Source of the DNA: Antonospora locustae
Taxonomy: Eukaryota > Microsporidia
NCBI GenBank assembly: GCA_007674295.1
Contig: CM017452.1
Span: 142,240 to 206,239, forward strand
DNA: 64,000 nucleotides
Direction: 5' to 3'
Part shown: one piece after another, positions 10,287-19,276 of the stretch
Layout of the letters: each line of letters opens with the position of its first letter
Numbering within the stretch: the first letter of the stretch is position 1
Made by a program: the position numbers and the translations under genes
Notes under the pieces: generated by a model
The model's database searches: none
What the model saw: only the letters and a program-made list of their open reading frames with translations
What the model was told of the DNA's origin: nothing

Positions 10287-10526
10287 ATGTATCTTGGAAA
10301 AAACTATCGAATGGTGCTTACTAATGGCAGAGTTCTCGAAGGAAGGTTGATTTTAGTTGACAGAACACTCAAGTTGTGCTTTGAAAATTGTAGAGAAGTA
10401 TTTAGCACTGTATTTTGGAAACCCTGCGTGAATGATGAATGCAGGTTCTGCCAAAACAAAACCAAGTTTTGGGACGTGGTGTGTGTTCAAATGGATATGA
10501 TCGATCACATCGACTTTCATCAATGA
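10287..10526 (+). CDS. Sm-like (LSM) domain protein
   Basis: A 79-residue protein. Residues 6-40 match an Sm1 motif (MVLTNGRVLEGRLILVDRTLKL, with the usual G-x-L-x-G and D-x-x-x-x-L spacing). The C-terminal part has cysteines CVNDECRFC, unusual for an Sm fold, and ends near VQMDMIDHI, which could be the Sm2 strand. Candidates are Naa38/LSMD1 or a divergent Lsm of mRNA decay or splicing, and the sequence does not decide. It is divergent from LSG1 and in tandem with PCF11, 128 bp downstream. Confidence 0.55.
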   Translation: MYLGKNYRMVLTNGRVLEGRLILVDRTLKLCFENCREVFSTVFWKPCVNDECRFCQNKTKFWDVVCVQMDMIDHIDFHQ

Positions 10527-10654
10527 TACATAGCATGCAGGGTGAGAGCTGCCTTGTGCAACTTCATAGTGCCCACTACAATGCTGCACTTTACTTTGAG
10601 TCTCTGGTGTAAAGTTCATTTAAATAAAGGCTGTTCTAGCCCATAAAAATATAG

Positions 10655-11839
10655 ATGGTTAAGGGAAAACAACCGGCGCAATCCGCTCTGGACGATTTCA
10701 CCAATTTGCTGCTGTCCTTTAACTCATCCAACAAAATACAGCTAAATGTTATCAACATAATCTCCGAAACAATGTGCAGCAGAGCTGATGAAATAGCGTC
10801 TTTGATAATGAAGACATACGAGCAGAATGAAGAGCTAGGCACTGTCATAGATCAGCTAAGTCTGCGAAACAGCCTGTACAGGCAGCTTTTTGAAAAGTAT
10901 GCAGGCCAGAAAGTGCAAGGAGAAAAAGGAGACAGCGGCTTCGTACTTGAAAGGCAGGATTTGTATCGCGGCAGAGAAAAAAATGGCGAGGCGGTAGAGT
11001 CAGAAATGTACAAGCAGAGCTTTACAAGGACTCAGGGAGGCAATGTCAATGAAAATGACGTACTCTTGTCCTGTGGAAAGCAGCTCAGAAAGAGAAAGAA
11101 CACAAGACGTAGGCCAGGAAACATTGCAGAGAGTGGAACAAAAAAACGAAGCGTGAGAGCAAGCGGTGTAAAGACAGATGATGCAGTTGATACCCAAATG
11201 TTAGGAAGAACTGTGCATGTAGAAGAGAAAAGGCCTCTCAGAGAGTCCAATATGGGAGATCATGAAATGTGTTCCAATGATACCAAATTTGCAGATAGGA
11301 TCTCTGTGCAGATATGCACGAATGGCACCAAAATGTACAATGAAAGTTTAGTGTACGATGAAGTTGGCCGGAAAAAGGTAAAAACAACTGCAAGCAGTCT
11401 TTTAGATGAAATTGAATTACTTGTAACGAGAGGTTCGGAAGTGAGAAATGCAGCACAAACAATAAATACACAATTGCTTGATGAAACTCTGTTTAAAACC
11501 ATCCAGTGTAAAATATGTGGTCTGAGATACTCTCCAGATGAAAAAGAGATTCTTTCCTTGCATCTGGCGGACCATCAGAGGCGAATAAGAGCAAGCGAAG
11601 CAAAGGCTGTCGTCAGTAGAGACTATATGTGCAGAAAGACCGAATGGCTTGTCAACAAGTTGAATCTTCCATCAATTAGTGCAGATAGAAAGGCAATCAC
11701 GTGTAACAAGCCGCAGACTTGTAAAATATGCAGAAATAAAATATCTCTAAGCTGGTGCGACGACAGTGAGCAGTGGATACTCGAAGATGCAGTAGTGATT
11801 GGAGGAAGCCAGTACTGCCATAGAAAATGTGTTGAATAG
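10655..11839 (+). CDS. PCF11: Pcf11-like pre-mRNA cleavage and termination factor
   Basis: A 394-residue protein. The N-terminus (about 10-75) resembles the first helices of a CTD-interacting domain. The middle is low-complexity and basic. The C-terminal 100 residues carry the Pcf11 zinc-finger layout: CKICGLRYS...HLADH, then CKICRNKISLSWCDD, then EQWILEDAVVIGGSQYCHRKC, where W-x-x-x-DAV before the final H-x-x-C is diagnostic. Pcf11 bridges the Pol II CTD and cleavage factor IA for 3' end formation. The protein is about half the yeast length and the CID looks truncated, so CTD binding may be weak or lost. An AGCCC box sits upstream of the ATG. Confidence 0.75.
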   Translation: MVKGKQPAQSALDDFTNLLLSFNSSNKIQLNVINIISETMCSRADEIASLIMKTYEQNEELGTVIDQLSLRNSLYRQLFEKYAGQKVQGEKGDSGFVLERQDLYRGREKNGEAVESEMYKQSFTRTQGGNVNENDVLLSCGKQLRKRKNTRRRPGNIAESGTKKRSVRASGVKTDDAVDTQMLGRTVHVEEKRPLRESNMGDHEMCSNDTKFADRISVQICTNGTKMYNESLVYDEVGRKKVKTTASSLLDEIELLVTRGSEVRNAAQTINTQLLDETLFKTIQCKICGLRYSPDEKEILSLHLADHQRRIRASEAKAVVSRDYMCRKTEWLVNKLNLPSISADRKAITCNKPQTCKICRNKISLSWCDDSEQWILEDAVVIGGSQYCHRKCVE

Positions 11840-12087
11840 CAAGATGGCCATGAGTAGATTTACACTCTCTACAGTGGGCACTAAATGGTGTTTATTCTGG
11901 CACACAGAATGATGTTAAAATTTACAGCTTCATCTCAAATAAGTGCATTTAGATACTAATTCACGAAGAAGATTTACTGCAACTAGGTGCACATGCATCA
12001 CGGGTAAAGTTTGTGAGACAAATTGAGGTTGCTAGCCCAAGACTTGTTTCTAGAGGCCCTTAAAAATTTGAGATTTATCAACCCATC

Positions 12088-12522
12088 ATGGCTGATCAGT
12101 TGAGAAACATGCCTAAGGCAACAAGGATTGGTGGAAAGGGATCAATACGTAGAAAGATTAAGAGTAGCAAGTTGGAACAGGCGCCTCCAAACATTGGCAT
12201 TGCTCTAAAAAGCTTCAAAAGACAGATATCCAATGTTGGCGATGTTGAAGGCTTTACTCTTGACTACGAAGACGAGATACAAGTCTTTCTAAAGCCAGAA
12301 TTAAAGGTCATCATGGCGGATAAGAAAACCCCTGTAGCATATGTTGTCACAGGAAAAAGCAGAATGGTAAATATAAAAAAACAAGTAACAGATGAGAAGT
12401 GTGATGATGTGAATAAAAGTATCGTAAAACAGGATGATATTCCAAATAAGGAGGCGCCCTTCGAAGACCACAGGGAAGTGGCTGCAGAACACGAGGTGCC
12501 AGAGATAGAAGATATTGACTAA
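12088..12522 (+). CDS. EGD1: nascent polypeptide-associated complex beta subunit (BTF3/EGD1)
   Basis: A 144-residue protein. TRIGGKGSIRRKIK near residues 13-26 is the BTF3/NAC-beta ribosome-binding signature, followed by a NAC beta-barrel (GIALKSFKRQISNVGDVEGF...PELKVIMADKKTPVAYVVTGK). NAC binds the ribosome exit tunnel and guards nascent chains. The C-terminal tail (from about residue 100) is acidic. CCC lies at 12082-12084, four bases before the ATG. No alpha-subunit gene is in the window. Confidence 0.9.
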   Translation: MADQLRNMPKATRIGGKGSIRRKIKSSKLEQAPPNIGIALKSFKRQISNVGDVEGFTLDYEDEIQVFLKPELKVIMADKKTPVAYVVTGKSRMVNIKKQVTDEKCDDVNKSIVKQDDIPNKEAPFEDHREVAAEHEVPEIEDID

Positions 12523-12986
12523 ATATAAAATAGAACGTTTATTACTTACGTGCACTTGAATGTTAAATAGAAAGCTAATAAATGTACTTTTTGTTGCCGC
12601 TGATCTATTTGTACTAAGAATAAAGCACATGCAATGTATAAGGTAAGACTGGATAATACGGCTGCTTCATCTTGCGAGAAGCCATTGACCAAACATAGCA
12701 TGATGGCCTGGTCTGTATTTTTACTGTTTAGCGAAAGGATTTGTTTGAATCATACTTGCACAAAGATATGTTTTTATCACTTTTTACGATCAGAATAGTA
12801 GCATGTCTTGCTTACTTACAGCAGTAACTATGGCAGTGGTATTTAGCAACTGCATAAGATAATAACTGGCTGAATGATAGTATTGTGTTCTAGAGTCAGA
12901 GTCGATTCAAGGTATAGAAACAACAAACCTGAGTACGCAAAAGAAATCTTGCTTTAAACAGTGCATAACTGGCACTTATTTATTTT
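12523..12986. other. intergenic spacer (convergent genes)
   Basis: AT-rich spacer between the convergent NAC-beta and Ran genes. No open frame, tRNA or repeat could be supported. Confidence 0.45.
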
Positions 12987-13652
12987 TTATAAAAACTCCT
13001 CATCAGGAAGATCAATGTCGCGTGCGTTCTGAAGCTCTACCATGATTCTGTTGGACTCTTCAATAGACTTGATGTCTATAGGAATATCAGCAGGCTTGAG
13101 ATTGAGATTTGACACGAATGTTAAGTTATCTATTCCAGTTAGCTTTCTTGCCAGAGCAAGGAATGGAAGCTCAAAGTTATAGTTGGTTTTTGCGCTTATC
13201 TCAACATACATGGTGATGCCACTTTTCAAAGACCTTGCTATGAACTGCTCTTTCACTTTTCTATTGCTACAATCAACTTTGTTTCCACACAGAACTATTG
13301 GAATATGCTTATCACCACAGCAAACCGCCTGTATTCTCCTCAGCCAATTTGGAACATTGACAAATGTCACCTTGGATGTAACGTCAAAAAATATCATCGC
13401 TGCATCTGAGTTGATGTAGTATGCGTCGCTTAGCATTGATTTCAACTCCTGCCCAGCAGTATCCCAGACATCAAACTCCAATTGAAACCCGTAGTTCGTG
13501 TTGAAGTTTATTTGATAGACTCGGGCTCCACATGTGGCCACGTAGTCCTTGATAAACACACCCTCCAGTATTCTATGAATGTATGTTGTCTTTCCAGTAC
13601 CACCGTCTCCCACCAAAACAACTTTGAACTTTGTTCTTCTGTCTGCCACCAT
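12987..13652 (-). CDS. GSP1: Ran/Gsp1 nuclear-transport GTPase
   Basis: A 221-residue small GTPase: GDGGTGKTT (G1, about 16-24), DYVATCG (switch I, T kept), VWDTAGQE (G3), GNKVD (G4), EISAKTNYNFELPF (G5 plus the Ran-specific stretch). The long C-terminal helix and acidic end (LPDEEFL) replace a prenylation site, as expected for Ran, which drives nuclear import and export. Switch I and the following strand are divergent (GARVYQ instead of GVEVHP). The last residues are not the usual DEDDDL. GGG at 13661-13663 gives a CCC box 9 bases upstream of the start. Confidence 0.93.
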   Translation of the reverse strand: MVADRRTKFKVVLVGDGGTGKTTYIHRILEGVFIKDYVATCGARVYQINFNTNYGFQLEFDVWDTAGQELKSMLSDAYYINSDAAMIFFDVTSKVTFVNVPNWLRRIQAVCCGDKHIPIVLCGNKVDCSNRKVKEQFIARSLKSGITMYVEISAKTNYNFELPFLALARKLTGIDNLTFVSNLNLKPADIPIDIKSIEESNRIMVELQNARDIDLPDEEFL

Positions 13653-13818
13653 ATTTGTGTGGGTAAAATTTTTTTATCTTTTTAATATAGCCATCTGCAG
13701 CAATCTTCTCAAGCCAGAAAGCATTGCGTAGACGAACGATAGTAGATTGGAGGTATATAAAAGTTTTTCATTTCTTCTTCGTACGGATGTCATGTACATA
13801 AAATGCACAGTGCCTAAT

Positions 13819-15549
13819 TCAACACTCTTTTCGAAACAAGTATGCGAATATTGCATCCGTGGATTTTGCTTTTTTATCGAGCACAGCTTCCTTGTAGTTT
13901 TTTGAGACAAAGCACTGGTTGAAGTCGTCACCGTCAGTGATCCTTGCTCCCCCATTTGAAAGTACGCGCTTGTAGCTTTCCAATCGCGAATCCTCGCAGT
14001 ACAATTTTACAACCCATTTGTAGAATGCTGGCCTTCCTGTCTCCATGACATGTTTTCTCCATTTTGCTACAGATTCAATTATCCTTGCGTCTGTGTCTGA
14101 GACATCTTCGCCTGCAGCCCACTCATACCTTTCAAAATTGAAGCCAGGAGAGTTGTCAAAGTTGTCTATGAAGTCTATTTTGAGTATCCATGCTCCATTT
14201 GCAAGTGCAGATAGAAACTTCTCCGACGTGTTCACCTTGCCCATAATAAGGTGCGTGCATTTTTCGTATGTTTCGCAGTCAAAGTACTTCAGTTTGTATC
14301 TCTCGCACAACTCAATTGCCTTTGCTTTGAAGTGCGCAGGAAGCCCTGTGAATTGAAACACCATTTCTCTTGTGTTGCACAGATACGTTACTCTGGATTT
14401 GCCTTTTGACCGCTTGAGAAGATTAGACATCGGCGTCCTTGTTGCATACTTATCATCTCTCACGGGACGCAGCGCATGAAGACACTGGTCTACCCAATCT
14501 GATGTCACAACTCTTCTTTGCTTTATGTTTTTTTCCATATCACCTTTGTTCTTGGTAATAAGGTAATTGCAGTAGAAGTCTAGTTTGGGTCTTACTCTTG
14601 CACCCATAGCTTGGAGCTTGTTTGTAATTATTTGTTTATTCTCAGCAAGCTCGTTTGATACGTAGCATATGCAGTTTTCCAGAACAGGGACTCTGGATGT
14701 TCTTTTAATCTCGTAGAAGTCAGGAACCAGAAAAGACATTGCCTCCACACAATCAAAAACAAGCTGATAGAAGTATACCTTGCCTTTGTAGTCTCCAGCT
14801 CTGTCACTTATTATAAAATCCACGTTTGACTCTGCAATCGAGACTCTTGTTCCATCGTGGTCTAGTATGCACCTCTTCAGCCTGTTGAAGAGCCTTAGCG
14901 GCAGCCCCGGGTCAATCAGAAACACCTTGCCAGAAAAGACGCCCTCATCTACCCTGTGCTGTGCATTCATTTTGAAATTACCTAGAAAAAGCGATAGGTC
15001 GTTTTTGAACACGTCTTTCGGGCTTATAACGGGGATTCCGTATTGTCTGCAGAACTCTGCCTTTTCGTTTTCTGTATCCTCACATATCAGAAAGTCTGTT
15101 GTTCTACACACATCTTCTGAATACGTAGCACCCTGTATGATGTAGTAGTTTTTGAAGATGTCGTTACTTATGCCCGACGTCGAAAAAACTGTATTCTCAA
15201 AAAGCTGTATTTTTGATGTGTTCTGTCTTCTATCATAGAGCCAGCCAATTCTAATAATTGGAATGTGCCACTTGACAGCCTGAATGTACTTTGGCGTGAA
15301 TATGCATCTATATGTGAGAAGGTAGTTGGTTGACGAGGAGAGCTTGTCTTGAATCACAATGTGTTCTGGAATTAAGGACTTTATAAGTTCTATCTCTGTC
15401 TGTGTTATTCCTGTTGTCGTCACTACTATTCTCTGCGCCTGTGTGTTACATATCTCAAGTGACTGTGTGAGCATCCACGGCTGTTTTTCAAATGAAATTT
15501 GTATGCAGCATTTTCTAGTACAAGGAGATGCAATTGTGTTGCAAGACAT
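13819..15549 (-). CDS. multi-BRCT DNA-damage protein (Rtt107/PTIP/Brc1-like)
   Basis: A 576-residue protein of repeated BRCT modules. At least three W-bearing units are visible: WHIPIIRIGWLYD (about 92-104), RRVVTSDWVDQCL (about 345-357), and the C-terminal pair with CTHLIMGKVNTSEKFLSALANGAWILKIDFID and KWVVKLYCEDSRLESYKRVLSNGGARI. The last pair, with T-HL, K-x-x-R/S-T-x-K-FL and W at fixed spacing, looks like the terminal tandem BRCTs of Rtt107, PTIP and Brc1, which bind gamma-H2A at damaged forks. TopBP1/Dpb11 is the main alternative. No CCC box is seen at this start. Confidence 0.75.
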   Translation of the reverse strand: MSCNTIASPCTRKCCIQISFEKQPWMLTQSLEICNTQAQRIVVTTTGITQTEIELIKSLIPEHIVIQDKLSSSTNYLLTYRCIFTPKYIQAVKWHIPIIRIGWLYDRRQNTSKIQLFENTVFSTSGISNDIFKNYYIIQGATYSEDVCRTTDFLICEDTENEKAEFCRQYGIPVISPKDVFKNDLSLFLGNFKMNAQHRVDEGVFSGKVFLIDPGLPLRLFNRLKRCILDHDGTRVSIAESNVDFIISDRAGDYKGKVYFYQLVFDCVEAMSFLVPDFYEIKRTSRVPVLENCICYVSNELAENKQIITNKLQAMGARVRPKLDFYCNYLITKNKGDMEKNIKQRRVVTSDWVDQCLHALRPVRDDKYATRTPMSNLLKRSKGKSRVTYLCNTREMVFQFTGLPAHFKAKAIELCERYKLKYFDCETYEKCTHLIMGKVNTSEKFLSALANGAWILKIDFIDNFDNSPGFNFERYEWAAGEDVSDTDARIIESVAKWRKHVMETGRPAFYKWVVKLYCEDSRLESYKRVLSNGGARITDGDDFNQCFVSKNYKEAVLDKKAKSTDAIFAYLFRKEC

Positions 15550-15764
15550 TAAAGATAGACAGTAGAACGCTGCTACCTTCTCTCAATAACACAAGAAGAC
15601 TATTCTGACTTTAGGCACTTTGCATAACCATATGTGAGTGCTACAGGAGTGCCTTCAAATCATGAGAATGGTCTTTCTGAGTACAAGGTGCACGGGTTAT
15701 GACACGTTCTGCGTTCTGTCAACACGCAGACATATTGTATTATTTCCTTTTTTTGACGGCGTGT

Positions 15765-15836
15765 AGCACTGTGGCGCAGTGGAAGCGTGATGGGCTCATA
15801 ACCCATAGGTCCGAGGATCGAAACCTCGTGGTGCTA
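15765..15836 (+). tRNA. initiator tRNA-Met (CAU)
   Basis: A complete intron-free cloverleaf. The acceptor stem AGCACTG pairs with TGGTGCT (15829-15835), with discriminator A15836. The anticodon stem is ATGGG/CCCAT with loop CTCATAA and CAT at 15797-15799. The T stem CGAGG/CCTCG encloses ATCGAAA. An A1:U72 pair, three G:C pairs at the base of the anticodon stem, and A54/A60 in the T loop in place of T-psi-C mark it as the initiator rather than the elongator. It is followed by a T run (15837-15840) as a possible Pol III terminator. Confidence 0.95.
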
Positions 15837-15934
15837 TTTTTGATTTTTGACTTTCAGAAGCCCTGTGGCGATGAAGCCAACATGCTGAGCACTGCTGCCA
15901 GGCACAAATCAGAGCCGCTATGTTGCAATAAGCA

Positions 15935-17068
15935 TTAAGCGACATCTTTCGAGTCGCTTTCCAAAAGACGGGCCAGCCTGAAAAGCATGTCCATATCATG
16001 CAGCGTTCTCTTTCTGCATGGTAGGCTTTGTAGAAAAAGAAGGATATCCTCAAAGCTGCTGCACAGAATGACACTCCTGTCTGAAATAAGCAGGGCTGCA
16101 CCAAAAAAGACTGCATATCTGTTTGGGTCGCCATGTGCAAATATGGTGTCAAGGAGTAGATACACATTTTCAATGTCGAATTCCCTCACAAAGAAGCAGT
16201 TAAACCATCTGAAAGCATACATGTGTGTTTTGATGCCCGCACTCTTAAGTTTTCCGAAAAGCTCTGGGTCTGCCTTCGCAACGGCTTTTTCCAAGTTTGA
16301 GATGCTGCAGCGTATTCCTGGTTGTCCTTCAATGAAATTTGCTTGTACAATATCGATGAACTTTGAAAATGCATAAAACGCGCTGCTTTCTGCAGTGTCA
16401 GCATCTTCCATGCAAAATAACCGTATAAACGGAGATAATATGTCTGCCATTCCCTGCACATAGCCTATTGCAGGGCGTCGGATTGCAAAAACAGTTAAAA
16501 TGTTCTGAAACAAAAAAGAAATGTCGGTCTGTAAAAATGTTCTCTGTGTGCACGACAGCCTTCTAATATCAATATCTATCTGGTGGCGGTGCTTTCTACA
16601 AATTCTTAGACTTTTCCTATCTGACAACGCTTCTTTTGTCTTAAAAAGCGGGGACCTTTCTGCTATACCTGTGTGCTGTACATCGCCTCCACAGCTATTG
16701 GTTTTTGTGTACATGTGCTCTGATATTTCTATGCTGCTACTAGATACGTCTGCAGCATCCACCCTGAGCATGCTTCTTAAGTACTTTATGTTCTTTGTTT
16801 CTACAGATTTCTGCATGTTTTTTACATTCAATCCCAGTGTTCCTAGCAAAACACGCCATGTAGCTGCTCTGTACCTTGTTGGTATTCCACCATATGACAC
16901 CTCACGCAGATGATCTATGTCTATGACGTGCGATGCAAATATTTTTTGAAACATACTTTCTTTTTCATCCATAGTATGGAAGGCTTGTTTTTGTCTGCTA
17001 CTTGATGCGAAAGGCTCTATCTGCTGCATGTAGTTCAGATAAGATGCTTCTTGTGTGTCTAAGGGCAT
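15935..17068 (-). CDS. TBC-domain Rab GTPase-activating protein (Gyp1-like)
   Basis: A 377-residue protein. The TBC domain runs from about 60 to 360: YGGIPTRYRAATWRVLLG opens it, IDIDIRR fits the IxxDxxR motif that supplies the catalytic arginine, and GYVQGMADILSPF holds the catalytic glutamine (YxQ). HQIDID and the Q-G-M-x-D segment are closest to Gyp1/TBC1D22. The family switches Rab GTPases off in membrane traffic. An unconserved linker of about 65 Ser-rich residues splits the first helices from IxxDxxR. It is divergent from TPI1 with 176 bp between starts; a GGG/CCC-type box sits near the ATG. Confidence 0.87.
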   Translation of the reverse strand: MPLDTQEASYLNYMQQIEPFASSSRQKQAFHTMDEKESMFQKIFASHVIDIDHLREVSYGGIPTRYRAATWRVLLGTLGLNVKNMQKSVETKNIKYLRSMLRVDAADVSSSSIEISEHMYTKTNSCGGDVQHTGIAERSPLFKTKEALSDRKSLRICRKHRHQIDIDIRRLSCTQRTFLQTDISFLFQNILTVFAIRRPAIGYVQGMADILSPFIRLFCMEDADTAESSAFYAFSKFIDIVQANFIEGQPGIRCSISNLEKAVAKADPELFGKLKSAGIKTHMYAFRWFNCFFVREFDIENVYLLLDTIFAHGDPNRYAVFFGAALLISDRSVILCSSFEDILLFLQSLPCRKRTLHDMDMLFRLARLLESDSKDVA

Positions 17069-17240
17069 TTCACCCTAAAGGCAATATACCATGTTAAATA
17101 AAGGAGATGCACTTGTAAACCAGCATGCTAGGAGCCGGAAAGAGCTTCGACACGTGTCTGCAGATGGCGACATATGTGGATTATTTTTGTTGCCAGATGC
17201 AGCATTCCTACTTATGCGCAAACAGCTATCTAGTACAAAG

Positions 17241-17244
17241 CCCC
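17241..17244 (+). promoter_or_regulatory. CCC box fixing the TPI1 start
   Basis: CCCC abuts the ATG at 17245. A longer in-frame reading to 17125 would add 40 residues before GNWKMN that no TIM has, so this box and the family alignment together decide the start. Confidence 0.7.
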
Positions 17245-17961
17245 ATGAAAAAACTTTGCATTGGAAATTGGAAGATGAACTGTAGCAGAGAGACAATAGC
17301 AGGCTTTGACGCATCCCGTGCTGATAGATACAACAGGGTCGAGATAGGAATAGCACTACCATATGTCTATATTTGTATGGGAAGCAAAAAGTTTGGAAAG
17401 CAGATGACATTATGTGCACAGGATTGCAGCCAGTTTGCACAAGGTGCACACACAGGAGAAGTTGGTGCATATATGTTGCAGGAAATGGGTGTTAAGTATG
17501 TAATACTGGGGCATTCTGAGAGACGTCATATTCTTAAGGAACCTGATTCAGTGTTACACAGTAAGTTGAGATGCTGTCTTGAGGCGAATCTGAACGTGGT
17601 GCTTTGCGTTGGCGAGACGTTAGAACATAGGGAAAGTGGAAAAACAATATCTGTTGTAAAAAGCCAACTGAGTCTCCTAAGTAATTTCAGAGAATGTGAG
17701 AAAATAAGCGTAGCATACGAACCGGTGTGGGCAATAGGAACGGGAAAGCATCCGGAGATAAAAGACGTTGAGACAGTAGTTGAGTGTGCAGAGAAAGCTT
17801 TGAAGGAATATGGGCTCAGACCAAGAATTCTCTATGGTGGGAGTGTGAATAAAGCAAATTGCACAAGCCTTGCCAGAATTAAAGGGTTAGATGGGTTTCT
17901 TGTCGGAAATGCATCCCTGACAACTGAACTATTTGACATTGCAGACGTGTTTGAGTATTAG
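17245..17961 (+). CDS. TPI1: triosephosphate isomerase
   Basis: A 238-residue TIM barrel. GNWKMN at 7-12 carries the catalytic lysine K10. YVILGHSERR holds the catalytic histidine, and VAYEPVWAIGTGK holds the catalytic glutamate and the flexible loop 6. LYGGSV near the C-terminus is the phosphate-binding loop. It interconverts dihydroxyacetone phosphate and glyceraldehyde 3-phosphate in glycolysis, the core energy pathway left in most microsporidia. It is about ten residues shorter than usual. All active-site residues are present, so it should be active. Confidence 0.96.
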   Translation: MKKLCIGNWKMNCSRETIAGFDASRADRYNRVEIGIALPYVYICMGSKKFGKQMTLCAQDCSQFAQGAHTGEVGAYMLQEMGVKYVILGHSERRHILKEPDSVLHSKLRCCLEANLNVVLCVGETLEHRESGKTISVVKSQLSLLSNFRECEKISVAYEPVWAIGTGKHPEIKDVETVVECAEKALKEYGLRPRILYGGSVNKANCTSLARIKGLDGFLVGNASLTTELFDIADVFEY

Positions 17962-18173
17962 CTCACACTCCATTCTTGATAGAAACTGGAAAGTATTTTC
18001 CATATGTAAATATAAAAAGGTTTGATATGACATACATTGTCATCTTGGAAATAGGTCTTGTGCGCAAAACACACCAGATCTATGCTGCAGCACACTAATG
18101 TAGTACTAAGATGAGATTATGTGCAATGTGTACAGTGGCATACATGGCAGCTGAAGTCTGATGGTTTTATCAC

Positions 18174-19055
18174 ATGGAAATTTACAAAATAAATAAAGTC
18201 TGTATGCAAAAAACCTTGGCATCGATAATGGAAAACATACGAAAGAAAGTCTTCATAAAAATATTCAAAAAAATTGTGTTTGACGTCGAAAAGACGAGAT
18301 GCACAGAGCCACCAATATCAAAAATAGAAAACAGAAATCTTGAGCTGATAAACCACAAGGTCACTGCGGTAGACGGCGTAGAAGTTGGAATATCAATAGT
18401 AAAATCCAAAGAAATAAGCAGCGGAACGACATTTATAGTTATATTGCATGGAACAGGATGCAATAGAGGAAGTTTTGCATGGTTGTTTGACGAAGGAGGT
18501 GTATTAGACCGTAACATATGCGCTCTCCTCGTTGACTATCGGGGCTTCGGTGATTCGCAGGGACAGTTTACATCTGAAGGAGTAAACCATGACATCGATG
18601 CGTGTTTAGAGTATCTGAGAAGTACATATAATCCACAAAAAGTCCATGTGTATGGCCATTCGCTGGGATCTGCCATAATTTTTGAGTATGCAAAATATGC
18701 AAAGACACACAGAAAGAAGATACTGTTCAAGAAAGTAGTATCGGCCAGCGGCTTCAGAAGCTTGGAGGACGTGTGCAAGAGGTTTTCTCTGTGGAATATT
18801 GCCACGCTAATTCCAGGGTTCAGGGAACTTGTAAATGCACGTTTTGGCTACACTTCTATCGACAACATACTGTACTTGGACAAGGAGAATGTCCTTCTTC
18901 TACACGGACGGTACGACGAACTGGTTCCCTCGACACATGCACTGAGCCTGGCAAAGGTTTCTGGAGCCACACTCCACTTGACTTCAGACGACCATGTTTC
19001 CATAGTTGGAAATCGTGACGTGTGGAACGAAATCTTCAATTTTTTTGAGCAGTAG
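18174..19055 (+). CDS. alpha/beta-hydrolase (ABHD12-like serine hydrolase)
   Basis: A 293-residue protein with the hydrolase fold and a complete triad: S163 in GHSLGSA, D248 in HGRYDELVP and H274 in DDHVSI. The oxyanion stretch is LHGTGCNRGS near residue 91, and DYRGFGDSQG follows. The spacing and the DYRGFG-S motif match ABHD12/ABHD13-type monoacyl- or lysophospholipid hydrolases. The N-terminal 40 residues are basic with a short hydrophobic patch and may associate with membranes. An in-frame ATG at 18204 could be the true start. Substrate is unknown. Confidence 0.78.
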   Translation: MEIYKINKVCMQKTLASIMENIRKKVFIKIFKKIVFDVEKTRCTEPPISKIENRNLELINHKVTAVDGVEVGISIVKSKEISSGTTFIVILHGTGCNRGSFAWLFDEGGVLDRNICALLVDYRGFGDSQGQFTSEGVNHDIDACLEYLRSTYNPQKVHVYGHSLGSAIIFEYAKYAKTHRKKILFKKVVSASGFRSLEDVCKRFSLWNIATLIPGFRELVNARFGYTSIDNILYLDKENVLLLHGRYDELVPSTHALSLAKVSGATLHLTSDDHVSIVGNRDVWNEIFNFFEQ

Positions 19056-19276
19056 AACTCCTTGCGGACTAACTTTATCTTCTGCTCAAAGTCAAAATAC
19101 TAGAATTTACTGCTTGACTTGAGCATAAATTCTTATATTGTTTATTCCATCGTAATATGGACCAGAAACGAGATTTTATGCTCATATGTAGCAATAAACA
19201 GGCTTCCATGTATAAGGAGAGAAGAGAAACAGGTGTGATCTGTTTACAGTTTGCAGGCACTGTGCATATATGCATG

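Noticed and set aside
10271..10332. Possible intron: GTAAGC at 10271, branch-like TTACTAAT and CAG at 10330-10332 in the Sm-like gene
   Set aside because: The branch and acceptor bases are the codons for the Sm1 motif LTNGRVLEG, and removing them would destroy the only recognisable domain.
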